From NCBI GenBank assembly GCA_025061245.1, contig JANZKD010000023.1, positions 1-17,652 of the forward strand: DNA of 17,652 bases. The letters run 5' to 3'. The position numbers and the translations under genes were made by a program. The stretch is from Candidatus Culexmicrobium profundum. Lineage in GTDB: Archaea; Thermoproteota; Methanomethylicia; Culexarchaeales; Culexmicrobiaceae. Positions 1-6,907 of the stretch are shown in pieces. Numbering within the stretch: position 1 is the first letter of the stretch; each line of letters begins with the position of its first letter. The notes below the pieces were generated by a model. That model saw nothing but the letters and a program-made list of their open reading frames with translations, did no database searches and had not been told where the DNA came from.

Positions 1-1
1 A

Positions 2-187
2 ATATTTAGATTCCTCAGTTATAGAGAGATTGGAAGTTCAGCCATATTATCCAGAGCATACGCTGGAATACGTCATAGAAAACTTATAGCATGCATACCA
101 GGATCAACAAAAGCAGTTAAACTAGCTCTAGAAAAATTAATTCTCCCAGAAGTAGGCCATATACTCTTACATGCGAGGAAAGGCTGA
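2..187 (+). CDS. moaB: MoaB/MogA-family molybdenum cofactor biosynthesis protein, C-terminal fragment
   Basis: This is the last 61 codons of a gene cut by the window edge; it ends at the TGA at 185-187. The MoaB/MogA family acts in molybdenum or tungsten cofactor synthesis, at the step that adenylylates molybdopterin before metal insertion. The visible part carries the family's C-terminal signature: FRFLSYREIGSSAILSRAYA near its start, then PGSTKAVKLALEKLILPEVGH, matching the substrate-binding and C-terminal helix region of MoaB. The frame is open from base 2. Its stop overlaps the start of the next gene in the string TGATG, so the two are probably translationally coupled. A pterin cofactor pathway fits an anaerobe with tungsten or molybdenum enzymes, but no such enzyme lies in this window. 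Assignment to the family is firm; MoaB versus MogA cannot be settled from this fragment. Confidence 0.85.
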   Translation: MFRFLSYREIGSSAILSRAYAGIRHRKLIACIPGSTKAVKLALEKLILPEVGHILLHARKG

Positions 188-591
188 TGCGAAAAAAGAA
201 ATCAAAATACGAGCTAATGAAAAAAATTGAGAAAGTAATAGAAGAGTTAAACTATAATGTGGACTTAGTTATCGTAGAAGGCACTCATGATGAGAAAGCT
301 CTAAGAAGATACGGTTACAATAAGATAATTTTAAAATTTAGTAGCTCACGGAAACCAATGTATTTATTTGTAGACGAAATCGTATCAAAATACCGCGGGA
401 AAAAGATAGCAATCCTATTAGACTATGATAAGGAAGGTGAAATCATATCGAAAAAACTAGAAAACCAACTGGAGGAAAGGGGGCTAAGAGTTGAAAAGCA
501 CTGGAGAAAAATAATCAAAGAGTTAATGGCTAAGGAAGGAATGATGACAATTGAAGAATTAACTGCCCTGAAACGTAAGGCCATATATTAG
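187..591 (+). CDS. Small Toprim-domain protein, UPF0292 type
   Basis: This 134-residue protein is essentially a single Toprim fold. It has the Toprim glutamate in IVEGTHDEKAL (E31) and the metal-binding acidic pair in LLDYDKEG (D79, D81), with the usual roughly 48-residue spacing. A basic N-terminus (RKKKSK) and a basic C-terminal tail may contact nucleic acid. Toprim domains coordinate magnesium in primases, topoisomerases and OLD nucleases. The small stand-alone archaeal UPF0292 proteins have no established function that I know of. The ATG at 187 overlaps the moaB stop, and GAGGA at 175-179 is a suitable ribosome-binding site, so this start is likely correct. Linkage to moaB may be only positional. 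The Toprim call is secure from the two motifs; any specific enzymatic role would be a guess. Confidence 0.85.
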   Translation: MRKKKSKYELMKKIEKVIEELNYNVDLVIVEGTHDEKALRRYGYNKIILKFSSSRKPMYLFVDEIVSKYRGKKIAILLDYDKEGEIISKKLENQLEERGLRVEKHWRKIIKELMAKEGMMTIEELTALKRKAIY

Positions 592-640
592 ACTGAGATA
601 AGAAATATTAGCCTACAAATTTATGATTAATCTGAGGAAA

Positions 641-1810
641 ATGGAATTTACTGGCATTGCAGAGCTACCATTACATTATGGTTCTGTTCCAAGATGGCTA
701 TTTAAGAGAATGATGAAACTTGCAGAGGCAATAACAATTATACTCATCGAAAACTTTGGAGAGGAAAAGCTTATAGAGAGATTGGCTAATCCATTATGGT
801 TCCAAGCATTTAGCAATGTACTTGGATTTGACTGGCATTCATCAGGTTCAACAACAGTTACATGTGGAGTTTTGAGGGAGGTATTAAATAAAAGGGAGCT
901 AGGGGTATTCATTGCAGGAGGAAAAGGGAAAAAAGGACTTACCACACCTAAAGAAATTAGGCAATTAGCGAAAAAATTAGACTTAAATGATGAGGAAAGT
1001 GAAAAATTAACTAGGACAAGTAGACTTGTAGCTAAAATTGATAACTCAGCTTTACAAGATGGATATTCAATCTATCACCATGCAATGATAATATCAAAAA
1101 ATAGGTCATGGACAATTATTCAGCAAGGCATGAACATTAATGAAAATATGGCTAGAAGATATCACTGGCTTTCAAATAGAATAAAAAGCTATATAGAAGA
1201 CCCGCATAATGCAATTGTCGATACAAAAGCAAAATCAACAGTCTTAAATTTAGTTGCAAAAGAAAGTAGAAATTGTCAAGAAGCAATCATCGAAATAGTT
1301 AATTCAGGCAAAGAAAAAGTGAAAAGAGACCTTGGAGAACTAAGAAGGTATCTCAGAAAAAGCTACCCATTAACCAGATGGATAGATGTAAATATTAGGG
1401 CAAAAAGTAAAGAAATAATCCACTATAAACCAATTGAAGAAATAAAGGTGAATTGGAGAGCACTAGATCAAATATGTAAAGTAAAGCCAAGCGATTTTGA
1501 AGAACTATTATTGTTTAGAGGAATAGGGCCATCAACCTTAAGAGCATTGGCATTAATTTCAGAGTTAATATATGATGAACCACCATCAAAAAGAGACCCA
1601 GTTACACACATTTATGACCCCATAAAATGGTCATATACTGTAGGAGGAAAAGATGGAATACCATACCCGATAAATCGAAGACAATATGACAATGTAATTC
1701 TGGAACTAAACAAAATTATAAATGAAATGAAGATAGGAGAAAAAGAAAAACTCAAGGCATTTCAAAGATTAAGATTAATCTCTAAAAAATGGAATGTAAA
1801 GCTTAATTAA
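641..1810 (+). CDS. DUF763 family protein with helix-hairpin-helix motif
   Basis: This is a protein of about 389 residues matching DUF763, a family of thermophilic archaea and some bacteria with no settled function. The N-terminus (TGIAELPLHYG, then PRWLFKRM), the central DGYSIYHHAMIIS and the C-terminal HIYDPIKWSY followed by GKDGIPYPINRRQYD are as I recall from the family. Residues around 284-309 (LLLFRGIGPSTLRALALI) read as a helix-hairpin-helix, which usually contacts DNA non-specifically, so a nucleic-acid role is plausible. An ATG six codons upstream, at 623, also keeps the frame open. I prefer 641 because the family normally begins just before TGxAxLPLH and because TGAGG lies at 633-637, although the 3-nt spacing is short. 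The gene is plus-strand and converges on the P1 peptidase. Confidence 0.85.
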   Translation: MEFTGIAELPLHYGSVPRWLFKRMMKLAEAITIILIENFGEEKLIERLANPLWFQAFSNVLGFDWHSSGSTTVTCGVLREVLNKRELGVFIAGGKGKKGLTTPKEIRQLAKKLDLNDEESEKLTRTSRLVAKIDNSALQDGYSIYHHAMIISKNRSWTIIQQGMNINENMARRYHWLSNRIKSYIEDPHNAIVDTKAKSTVLNLVAKESRNCQEAIIEIVNSGKEKVKRDLGELRRYLRKSYPLTRWIDVNIRAKSKEIIHYKPIEEIKVNWRALDQICKVKPSDFEELLLFRGIGPSTLRALALISELIYDEPPSKRDPVTHIYDPIKWSYTVGGKDGIPYPINRRQYDNVILELNKIINEMKIGEKEKLKAFQRLRLISKKWNVKLN

Positions 1811-1819
1811 ACTAAGCTT
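1799..1819. terminator. Inverted repeat across two convergent stop codons
   Basis: AAGCTTA at 1799-1805 and TAAGCTT at 1813-1819 form a perfect 7-bp stem with a 7-nt loop. The stem spans the DUF763 stop (1808-1810) and reaches the P1 peptidase stop (1818-1820). The position between convergent genes suggests a bidirectional RNA hairpin that helps end transcription or protects 3' ends. There is no long T-tract, which is the usual archaeal termination signal, so a chance palindrome is possible. Confidence 0.35.
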
Positions 1820-2921
1820 ATCGCTTCAATCGCCCATATTTTGCCATAATTTCAATTAAATCTTCAATTGGCAGGGCATGTCTTATATGGTTATCTCTAC
1901 CATCCATTGTAACTGCCTTTAGAAGAGAGTTTATAATAGCTTCTTCTACAGCTTCACTTGCAGCCTTAAACAATGGTGACAAAGCTGAATCAATTAAAAT
2001 ACGCTCAGGATGCACTTTTTCATCGGAGTAATGTGGAATCTTAATGGCTGTAGAAAATGCAACTACAAAATCGCCGCTTCCATGAGAAGAATAACTTCCC
2101 GTTCTAGCTAGACCATGAGTAGCTCTCACAGCTAATCTCCTTAACTGTCTATGGCTTAGAGGAGCATCAGTTGCAATGATCATCACTATTGAGCCGCCAC
2201 TTTGAGGAATTATACTTCTCATATAATCTCTAAGCTCCCATCCAACTGGAACTCCCAATATAGTTAAATCTTCTCTTCTTCCAAAATTAGAAAGCACCAA
2301 TGCTCCAATAGTATAACCACCAAATTTGGATGGAAGCTTTCTCGAAGCAGTTCCAATTCCACCTTTAAATTCAAATGCAGACATTCCTGTGCCAGCTCCA
2401 ACCGCACCTTCCTCAATTAGTCCAGATTTAGCATTTTTTATGGCCTTAAATACATGTTCATGCTTAACATGTCTACCTCTAATGTCATTTAAGTAACTAT
2501 CATTACACTCCAAAACTACAGGGTTAACAGAACCAGTAGTTACACCAATATCAGGATTTAATTGAAGCATATACTCAATAATTGCATCTGCAACAATGCC
2601 TACATTTAGAGTATTTGTTAGTGCTATTGGAGTTTCTAGTTGACCTAACTCATTTAATTGAATTAAACCAATTGGTTTACCAAAACCATTTATGACAATT
2701 GATGCAGCTCTAACCTTCAACTTAAAAGGATTACCATCATGTGGAAGTATTACAGTGACACCAGTTCTAACCGGTCCTTCACCTGGAATAAGCTTTCCCC
2801 TGCCTTTTATTAGGGTATAATGCCCAACTTTAACACCTGAAACATCACATATACTGTTGTAAGGACCAGGATCAAAGTAGCCTACTTTTAATCCAAGATC
2901 CCTTAATCTACATCGCTCCAA
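1818..2921 (-). CDS. P1 family (DmpA-type) peptidase, self-processing Ntn-like aminopeptidase
   Basis: This 367-residue protein belongs to the DmpA/BapA P1 peptidases. These cut themselves before a serine that becomes the N-terminal nucleophile, and then release N-terminal residues from small peptides or amides. The cleavage region is intact: SGGSIVMIIATDAPL places the expected processing site at G243/S244. Other family blocks are present: GPVRTGVTVILPH in the N-terminal part, GAVGAGTGMSAFEFKGGIGT around 172-191, GALVLSNFG, GVPVG, and GLARTGSYSSHGSGDFVVAFSTA downstream. There is no signal peptide, so it is cytoplasmic. The start is TTG (2919-2921), with GGTGA six bases upstream. It lies 25 bp behind DUF211 and is probably the last gene of a three-gene minus-strand operon. 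The natural substrate cannot be told from the sequence. Confidence 0.9.
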   Translation of the reverse strand: MERCRLRDLGLKVGYFDPGPYNSICDVSGVKVGHYTLIKGRGKLIPGEGPVRTGVTVILPHDGNPFKLKVRAASIVINGFGKPIGLIQLNELGQLETPIALTNTLNVGIVADAIIEYMLQLNPDIGVTTGSVNPVVLECNDSYLNDIRGRHVKHEHVFKAIKNAKSGLIEEGAVGAGTGMSAFEFKGGIGTASRKLPSKFGGYTIGALVLSNFGRREDLTILGVPVGWELRDYMRSIIPQSGGSIVMIIATDAPLSHRQLRRLAVRATHGLARTGSYSSHGSGDFVVAFSTAIKIPHYSDEKVHPERILIDSALSPLFKAASEAVEEAIINSLLKAVTMDGRDNHIRHALPIEDLIEIMAKYGRLKR

Positions 2922-2946
2922 TAATGATCACCGATTAACAATGAAG

Positions 2947-3240
2947 TCACATGTTATTTAGGTTTTTAGATTTACTCTTATCCTTGTACACTTCAATTGC
3001 ATCTACACTCCTAATAGCACAACCATATTCACTTATAGTTTCAATTAAATCTTCAAAGTCAATATCATCCCCTTCAACAGTAATTGTAACAGTTTCAGTA
3101 TTGGCATCAACTTCATTTACAACTATAGAAACATTATCTGCACCATAAACCTCACAAAGAGCTTTAGATAAATCTACAAGGGAAATCTCCCTTGGCTTTA
3201 AAGAATCAATAACTAATTTCCTAATCTTAGCCTCAGCCAT
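2947..3240 (-). CDS. DUF211 family small archaeal protein
   Basis: This 97-residue acidic protein matches DUF211, an archaeal family of about 95 residues. The family features visible are an N-terminal IRKLVIDSLKP strand-helix, a central VSIVVNEVDANTETVTITVEG double strand and a C-terminal helix-strand ending GCAIRSVDAIEVYKDK. The alternating strand and helix pattern suggests a compact ferredoxin-like alpha/beta fold, consistent with a ligand-binding or regulatory protein. No catalytic residues are evident and the function is unknown. The ATG at 3238-3240 has a G-rich site (GGGGTGGGTG) just upstream. Only 12 bases separate it from the end of the VIT-like membrane protein, so the two are very likely co-transcribed and may act together, perhaps as a soluble partner of the transporter. 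That partnership is inference from spacing alone. Confidence 0.85.
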   Translation of the reverse strand: MAEAKIRKLVIDSLKPREISLVDLSKALCEVYGADNVSIVVNEVDANTETVTITVEGDDIDFEDLIETISEYGCAIRSVDAIEVYKDKSKSKNLNNM

Positions 3241-3252
3241 TCACACCCACCC

Positions 3253-3891
3253 CTAACTAAAGAGTATATGCAAGAAGAGACCAAAAAGACCTGTAATGAG
3301 ACCAGCTAAAGTAGTGGCTAAACTATAGAAGATCATCCTTTCACCTGAAATCTTACCTAGGAATAAGCCTAAAATCAACAGAAATATAAGTATTGTACCT
3401 ATAGAGGCAATAAAAGCAGTCCATGCATCAATCAATCCAAATACTGAGAAGACGAAGGGAATCAATGAAACAGCAGTAGCTAAAACTGGAGATAAAGCAT
3501 CTATAATTGCAGCAGTTAAAGCTGCAATCTTAGCTGCCTTATCAATAACAGAGTCATCTAAATCGATTTGAAGAGCTTTCTCAAGTTCCTTAATTTTTCT
3601 TGATCGTTCAGCTTCTTCAGCTAAATATGCACCAAAGAAACCTGACACACCCATAGCTATTCCTGCACCCATTCCTGCAGCGAGAATAACTCTTGGGGAT
3701 AAGCCTCCACCTATCAGTGCACCTATTAATACACCTAAAGTTGTTACTGCACCATCGAATGCATTCATTACAAAGTATCTTCTAGCTATTTCACTTACAC
3801 CTGAAACTTTGAGGTAATACCTAAAGTTATCAGCTTTTTCCCCTATTAACTCTGCAAGTGTCGAGGAAGTAGTGCCCTCTTCTTCATCCAA
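3253..3891 (-). CDS. VIT1/CCC1-like integral membrane protein (TIGR00267-type)
   Basis: This 212-residue membrane protein resembles the archaeal branch of the VIT1/CCC1 family, whose studied members move iron or manganese. Hydrophobic segments sit at about 44-62, 67-90, 122-153, 155-178 and 188-211, making five likely membrane spans. The family-like NAFDGAVTTLGVLIGALIGG opens the first span; its aspartate (D46) is the type of residue used for metal passage. An acidic and basic stretch after the second span (EEAERSRKIKELEK) matches the place of the cytosolic metal-binding domain in eukaryotic VIT1 but is much shorter. The start is TTG (3889-3891), with GGAGGT about 10 bases upstream and a candidate TATA box at 3931-3940. 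It heads an operon with DUF211 and the P1 peptidase. Family membership is well supported; the transported ion is inference. Confidence 0.8.
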   Translation of the reverse strand: MDEEEGTTSSTLAELIGEKADNFRYYLKVSGVSEIARRYFVMNAFDGAVTTLGVLIGALIGGGLSPRVILAAGMGAGIAMGVSGFFGAYLAEEAERSRKIKELEKALQIDLDDSVIDKAAKIAALTAAIIDALSPVLATAVSLIPFVFSVFGLIDAWTAFIASIGTILIFLLILGLFLGKISGERMIFYSLATTLAGLITGLFGLFLHILFS

Positions 3892-3930
3892 TTAAGAATT
3901 AACCTCCATACATATCATCACTCTAAAAAC

Positions 3931-3940
3931 TATTAAATAT
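3931..3940 (-). promoter_or_regulatory. Candidate TATA box for the VIT-like/DUF211/peptidase operon
   Basis: Read on the minus strand this is ATATTTAATA, about 40-50 bases before the TTG start of the VIT-like gene. Initiation some 25 bases downstream would fall near 3908, giving a short leader that just includes the GGAGGT site (complement of 3902-3907). The assignment rests on position and base composition only. Confidence 0.35.
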
Positions 3941-3980
3941 TGCGATTAAAAAGGCAATTAAAATAAAAAGTAATGGAGAT

Positions 3981-4251
3981 TTAATGTCCTAGTATTCCTT
4001 CAATAACATCGATATCACATTCTTCAATTAGAGGTATCCCAGTTACCTTTGCTACTCTTTCAGTTAGTGCCATAAGATCACTTCTATCGATAAATTCTAA
4101 TTTCCATTTCCTGAATCCAGCAACCAGTTACTTTAGTGAGAAAGCCATTTTATCAAAGTAGCTATATATCACCATACATCTTGCTAAGCTCTGGTAGCAC
4201 TGCAAAGAACTTGTATGAGATGCATCCAGCACAGCAAGATATCCTTTTCAT
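3981..4251 (-). pseudogene. Decayed coding remnant of unrecognised gene, two frames
   Basis: Two short open pieces lie in different frames on the minus strand. The upstream piece (4251 to 4162, 29 codons) starts at ATG and contains CCAGCISYKFFAVLPELSKM. The downstream piece (4127 to 3981, 48 codons, closed by TAA) contains KWKLEFIDRSDLMALTERVA and then KVTGIPLIEECDIDVIEGIL. Both have protein-like composition, with amphipathic spacing and a normal C-terminal stop. They are separated by stops and would need a frameshift to join. I infer the 3' end of a gene that has decayed through frameshifts. I do not recognise the family. The alternative is a chance open frame, since each piece is short. Confidence 0.35.
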
Positions 4252-4377
4252 TGCCTAGAGTATTGGAATAGAAATCTTCGATTAATAATCCCCAAATGAT
4301 TGCCACAACTACTCTTTAAGTATCTGAAGTAAATACATCCGTGTTCGATTTAAAAATTAAAAATAAGATCAAGAAAA

Positions 4378-4610
4378 TGTACTCATGAAGACTACCATGC
4401 TTCTTCGGAAGAATGCAGAGAAACGTACAATTATACGGTAAAGCTTCTAAAAATGACAAAATTAATAGAAGAACCCGTTGGGATGCGTCGTGTTCCTAAA
4501 GAAAAGGTTTGGGAGATAAGATTCGTCTACTTCTAGCAAGTGAACCATTATTTGAGCTTAAAGAAGTTTTGGAAGCAGGCTTTGGAAAACTTGTACGTAT
4601 GGTAATGTGA
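4378..4610 (+). pseudogene. Decayed coding remnant of unrecognised gene, frameshifted
   Basis: On the plus strand an open frame from 4378 to the TAG at 4534-4536 reads CTHEDYHASSEECRETYNYT followed by VKLLKMTKLIEEPVGMRRVP. It is polar and charged, and looks coded. A second frame takes over at about 4512 and reads IRLLLASEPLFELKEVLEAG up to the TGA at 4608-4610. A single frameshift near 4515-4525 would join them into one C-terminal protein region of roughly 75 residues. No start codon with a ribosome-binding site precedes it. I do not recognise the family. Together with the minus-strand remnant it makes the 806-bp gap from 3892 to 4697 look like a graveyard of two genes. I see nothing else convincing in that gap. 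Confidence 0.35.
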
Positions 4611-4697
4611 TAAATAGTTAATGAAATTGGTAATGATATTTGGCATGGGGAATTAGACAATCATTTATGACGTTGCTATGTGAATTTATATTTATTT

Positions 4698-6230
4698 TTA
4701 AGGGATAGTTTTTTCTAAGCCCGCAAGCTTTACACCAGTTATGGCTGCAGCATTAACATTTAAAGCTCGTAGATCCTCTTTGGATAGTTGACGAATATCA
4801 TCGTGACCTGCAAGCATTGTAAGCATTTTAATCTCCTCACTCATAGCTTTTAAGAAGTTAACTAGTCGCTCGGCAGCTTTTTCTGGTTGAAGTCTCTTTC
4901 GAAGTTCTGGGTCTTGAGATGTTATACCAAATGGGCATCGTCCCTTGAAACATTGTGTACAGACACGACATCCCATTGCAATTAAGGCCGCGGAACCTAT
5001 AGCCACGCAATCAGCGCCTAGTGCTAAAGCTTTTACCACATCCGCTCCATTACGGATTCCGCCCATTATAATAAGTTTTACCTCATCACGTAAACCTAGA
5101 TCTTCGAGTGCTCTAACGGCAGACGGAATACATGCTATTGTTGGAATTCCAGCAGTTTGAATAGCCATTTCTGGTGATGCTCCTGTTCCGCCTTGTGTAC
5201 CATCTATGGCAATCGCATCAGCACCTGCTTCGGCAGCAAGTTTAACATCCTTATATACCCTCCCTGGACCTAATTTTACAATGATTGGCTTTTCGTAATT
5301 TGTTACATCTCGAAGAAGCTCAATTTGTTTTTTCAAATCTTCTTTAACATTGTAAATATCATAGTGACGACATGGAGAGAGGCAATCTGTGCCAACTGGT
5401 ATACCGCGGATCTTAGCTATTTCCTCTGTAACCTTTTCTCCAAGTAGATGACCACCCATGCCGGGTTTTGCTCCTTGTCCTATTTTAATTTCAATAGCGT
5501 CTGATCTGTTGAGGTAATCAATAGAAACTCCCCATCTGCCAGTAGACCATTGAACTATTAACTGTCCACCGGGCTCGTAAGTTTTCTTACCACGTTTGAA
5601 ATCCTCTTCATTCTTATAGCCATGCACAAGATAATATTCTTCAGGGAAAGAACCTCCTTCACCTGTATTCGCAGCAATTCCCATTTTAGCAGTTGCTATA
5701 GCTATAGCTATCTTAGCTTCCTTCGAAATAGCTCCATATGACATAGCAGCGAACATAACAGGTATTTTAAGCTTTAAAGGCTTTTTCACTCTTCCTTCAC
5801 CAATTACAACTTCCATTCTACACTCTTCTCTATATTTGTCTTTGGGGGCAGGTGGATGGAGTTGAGCTGGTAAAATAACTAAATCATCGAAGTGTGGCAT
5901 TGATCCCATTGTTCCAAATCCTCTGAGTAAATATTTTCCATTTTCAGCTTTGTAATGAATTTCTTCAATTGTTTGAGATGTCCACAATCCTCTTGAGAAA
6001 CGTTCAGGTTCAGTTGGCCTAACATAGATCGCATTGTAAGGGCAATTTTCAACGCAGATTTTACAGCCAACACATGCTAATTCGTTGAGTACATAAGATC
6101 TACCCATATCGTCTGTTGAAAAAACAGAATTGGGACACACCTCTACGCAAGTTGAACATTTCCCAGGCATTCTCCAACTTATACAACGTTGTTTATCTAT
6201 TTTAACATAATAGGATCCTAATATAGGCAT
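4698..6230 (-). CDS. gltB: Archaeal glutamate synthase FMN domain protein (GltB2) with N-terminal 2x[4Fe-4S] ferredoxin
   Basis: This 510-residue protein matches the archaeal stand-alone FMN domain of glutamate synthase. Residues 16-63 form a ferredoxin head with two cysteine sets (C16/C25/C28/C32 and C53/C56/C59/C63). The TIM-barrel FMN domain follows, with MSYGAISKEA (163-172), NTGEGGSFPEE (188-198), KIGQGAKPGMGGHLLGEKV (249-267), AIDGTQGGTGASPEM (341-355) and GGIRNGADVVKALALGAD (390-407). CRVCTQCFKGRCPFGI (421-436) is the archaeal form of the Fe-S cluster site. In a full enzyme this domain condenses ammonia with 2-oxoglutarate using electrons from ferredoxin or a flavin partner. The start at ATG 6228-6230 has GAGGTGAT upstream, inside the 14-base gap after gltB3. 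It is the last gene of the hdr operon. No amidotransferase domain is attached, so glutamine-dependent activity would need a partner from elsewhere. Confidence 0.93.
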   Translation of the reverse strand: MPILGSYYVKIDKQRCISWRMPGKCSTCVEVCPNSVFSTDDMGRSYVLNELACVGCKICVENCPYNAIYVRPTEPERFSRGLWTSQTIEEIHYKAENGKYLLRGFGTMGSMPHFDDLVILPAQLHPPAPKDKYREECRMEVVIGEGRVKKPLKLKIPVMFAAMSYGAISKEAKIAIAIATAKMGIAANTGEGGSFPEEYYLVHGYKNEEDFKRGKKTYEPGGQLIVQWSTGRWGVSIDYLNRSDAIEIKIGQGAKPGMGGHLLGEKVTEEIAKIRGIPVGTDCLSPCRHYDIYNVKEDLKKQIELLRDVTNYEKPIIVKLGPGRVYKDVKLAAEAGADAIAIDGTQGGTGASPEMAIQTAGIPTIACIPSAVRALEDLGLRDEVKLIIMGGIRNGADVVKALALGADCVAIGSAALIAMGCRVCTQCFKGRCPFGITSQDPELRKRLQPEKAAERLVNFLKAMSEEIKMLTMLAGHDDIRQLSKEDLRALNVNAAAITGVKLAGLEKTIP

Positions 6231-6244
6231 CTTGCTATCACCTC

Positions 6245-6904
6245 TTACTTATAGAATGGTCTCTTCGAAATGGGTACTAGTTTTTTAAATTTTCTCGGAT
6301 CTGCATTTATATTGTACTTGTTGAAATATTCTTCAAGCTTTCTTACATCTTCGCTTTTTAACGGTATCTCTTTGCAATTATGTCCTAAACTTTGCCATTT
6401 TCCTCCAACATAAATGTTACCGCGAATAAACCAATTGCCCACATTCTCACCCACATTTCCAACTATTATTATTTCTCCCCCCACCATATAAGTCCCAACA
6501 TTATCTCCAGCGTTCCCTGCAACTATTATTGTAGCCCCTTTATTTAAAGCACCTAAGAAGTTTCCAGCATTTCCACGTATTACTACTAGCCCACCGTAGC
6601 AATATAATGCAGCTCCATTTTCTGCATTTCCATTAACAATAATCGTGCCTTTAGTCATGTTATCAGCTAAAAATTTACCAGCATTACCATTTATGATAAT
6701 TGATGCACCGTCGTTCAACGCAGCTGTGTAATCTCCTGAATCTCCGTTTATGATAATATAACCGCGCTTTAACCCTGCCGCAAGACCATGAATATGAGAA
6801 GCATTCTCAACTACTATTTTCCTAGCTCCGTTCTTAATTGCTTTTTTAATTTCAGAGTTTACCTCTTTTAGGTTTTTATTGCTTGCATCTATTTTAAACT
6901 CCAT
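6245..6904 (-). CDS. Glutamate synthase GXGXG-domain protein (GltB3)
   Basis: This 219-residue protein is mostly a right-handed beta-helix of the GXGXG class. It has repeating turns about 19 residues long, for example GDSGDYTAALNDGASIIING, GNAGKFLADNMTKGTIIVNG, GNAGNFLGALNKGATIIVAG and GNVGENVGNWFIRGNIYVGG. The same fold is the C-terminal domain of glutamate synthase large chains and is also found in FwdC of formylmethanofuran dehydrogenase. Its immediate neighbour is the FMN domain protein, so the glutamate synthase assignment is the better one. In glutamate synthase it is a structural spacer holding the catalytic domains and the ammonia channel. The start is ATG 6902-6904, three bases after the FrhB-like stop, with a G-run as ribosome-binding site. 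The short C-terminal extension (about 170-219) is helical and may dock to a partner. Confidence 0.9.
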   Translation of the reverse strand: MEFKIDASNKNLKEVNSEIKKAIKNGARKIVVENASHIHGLAAGLKRGYIIINGDSGDYTAALNDGASIIINGNAGKFLADNMTKGTIIVNGNAENGAALYCYGGLVVIRGNAGNFLGALNKGATIIVAGNAGDNVGTYMVGGEIIIVGNVGENVGNWFIRGNIYVGGKWQSLGHNCKEIPLKSEDVRKLEEYFNKYNINADPRKFKKLVPISKRPFYK

Positions 6905-6907
6905 TAC

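Noticed and set aside
676..945. An 89-codon minus-strand frame inside DUF763
   Set aside because: It is the antisense shadow of a well-matched gene and has low-complexity hydrophobic content.
3892..4697. A structured RNA gene or CRISPR array in the gene-free stretch
   Set aside because: I saw no regularly spaced repeats, GC-rich fold or tRNA-like cloverleaf, and the base composition matches the surroundings.
6245..6904. GXGXG protein as formylmethanofuran dehydrogenase subunit FwdC
   Set aside because: No other Fwd/Fmd subunit is present, and the neighbouring gene is the glutamate synthase FMN domain.
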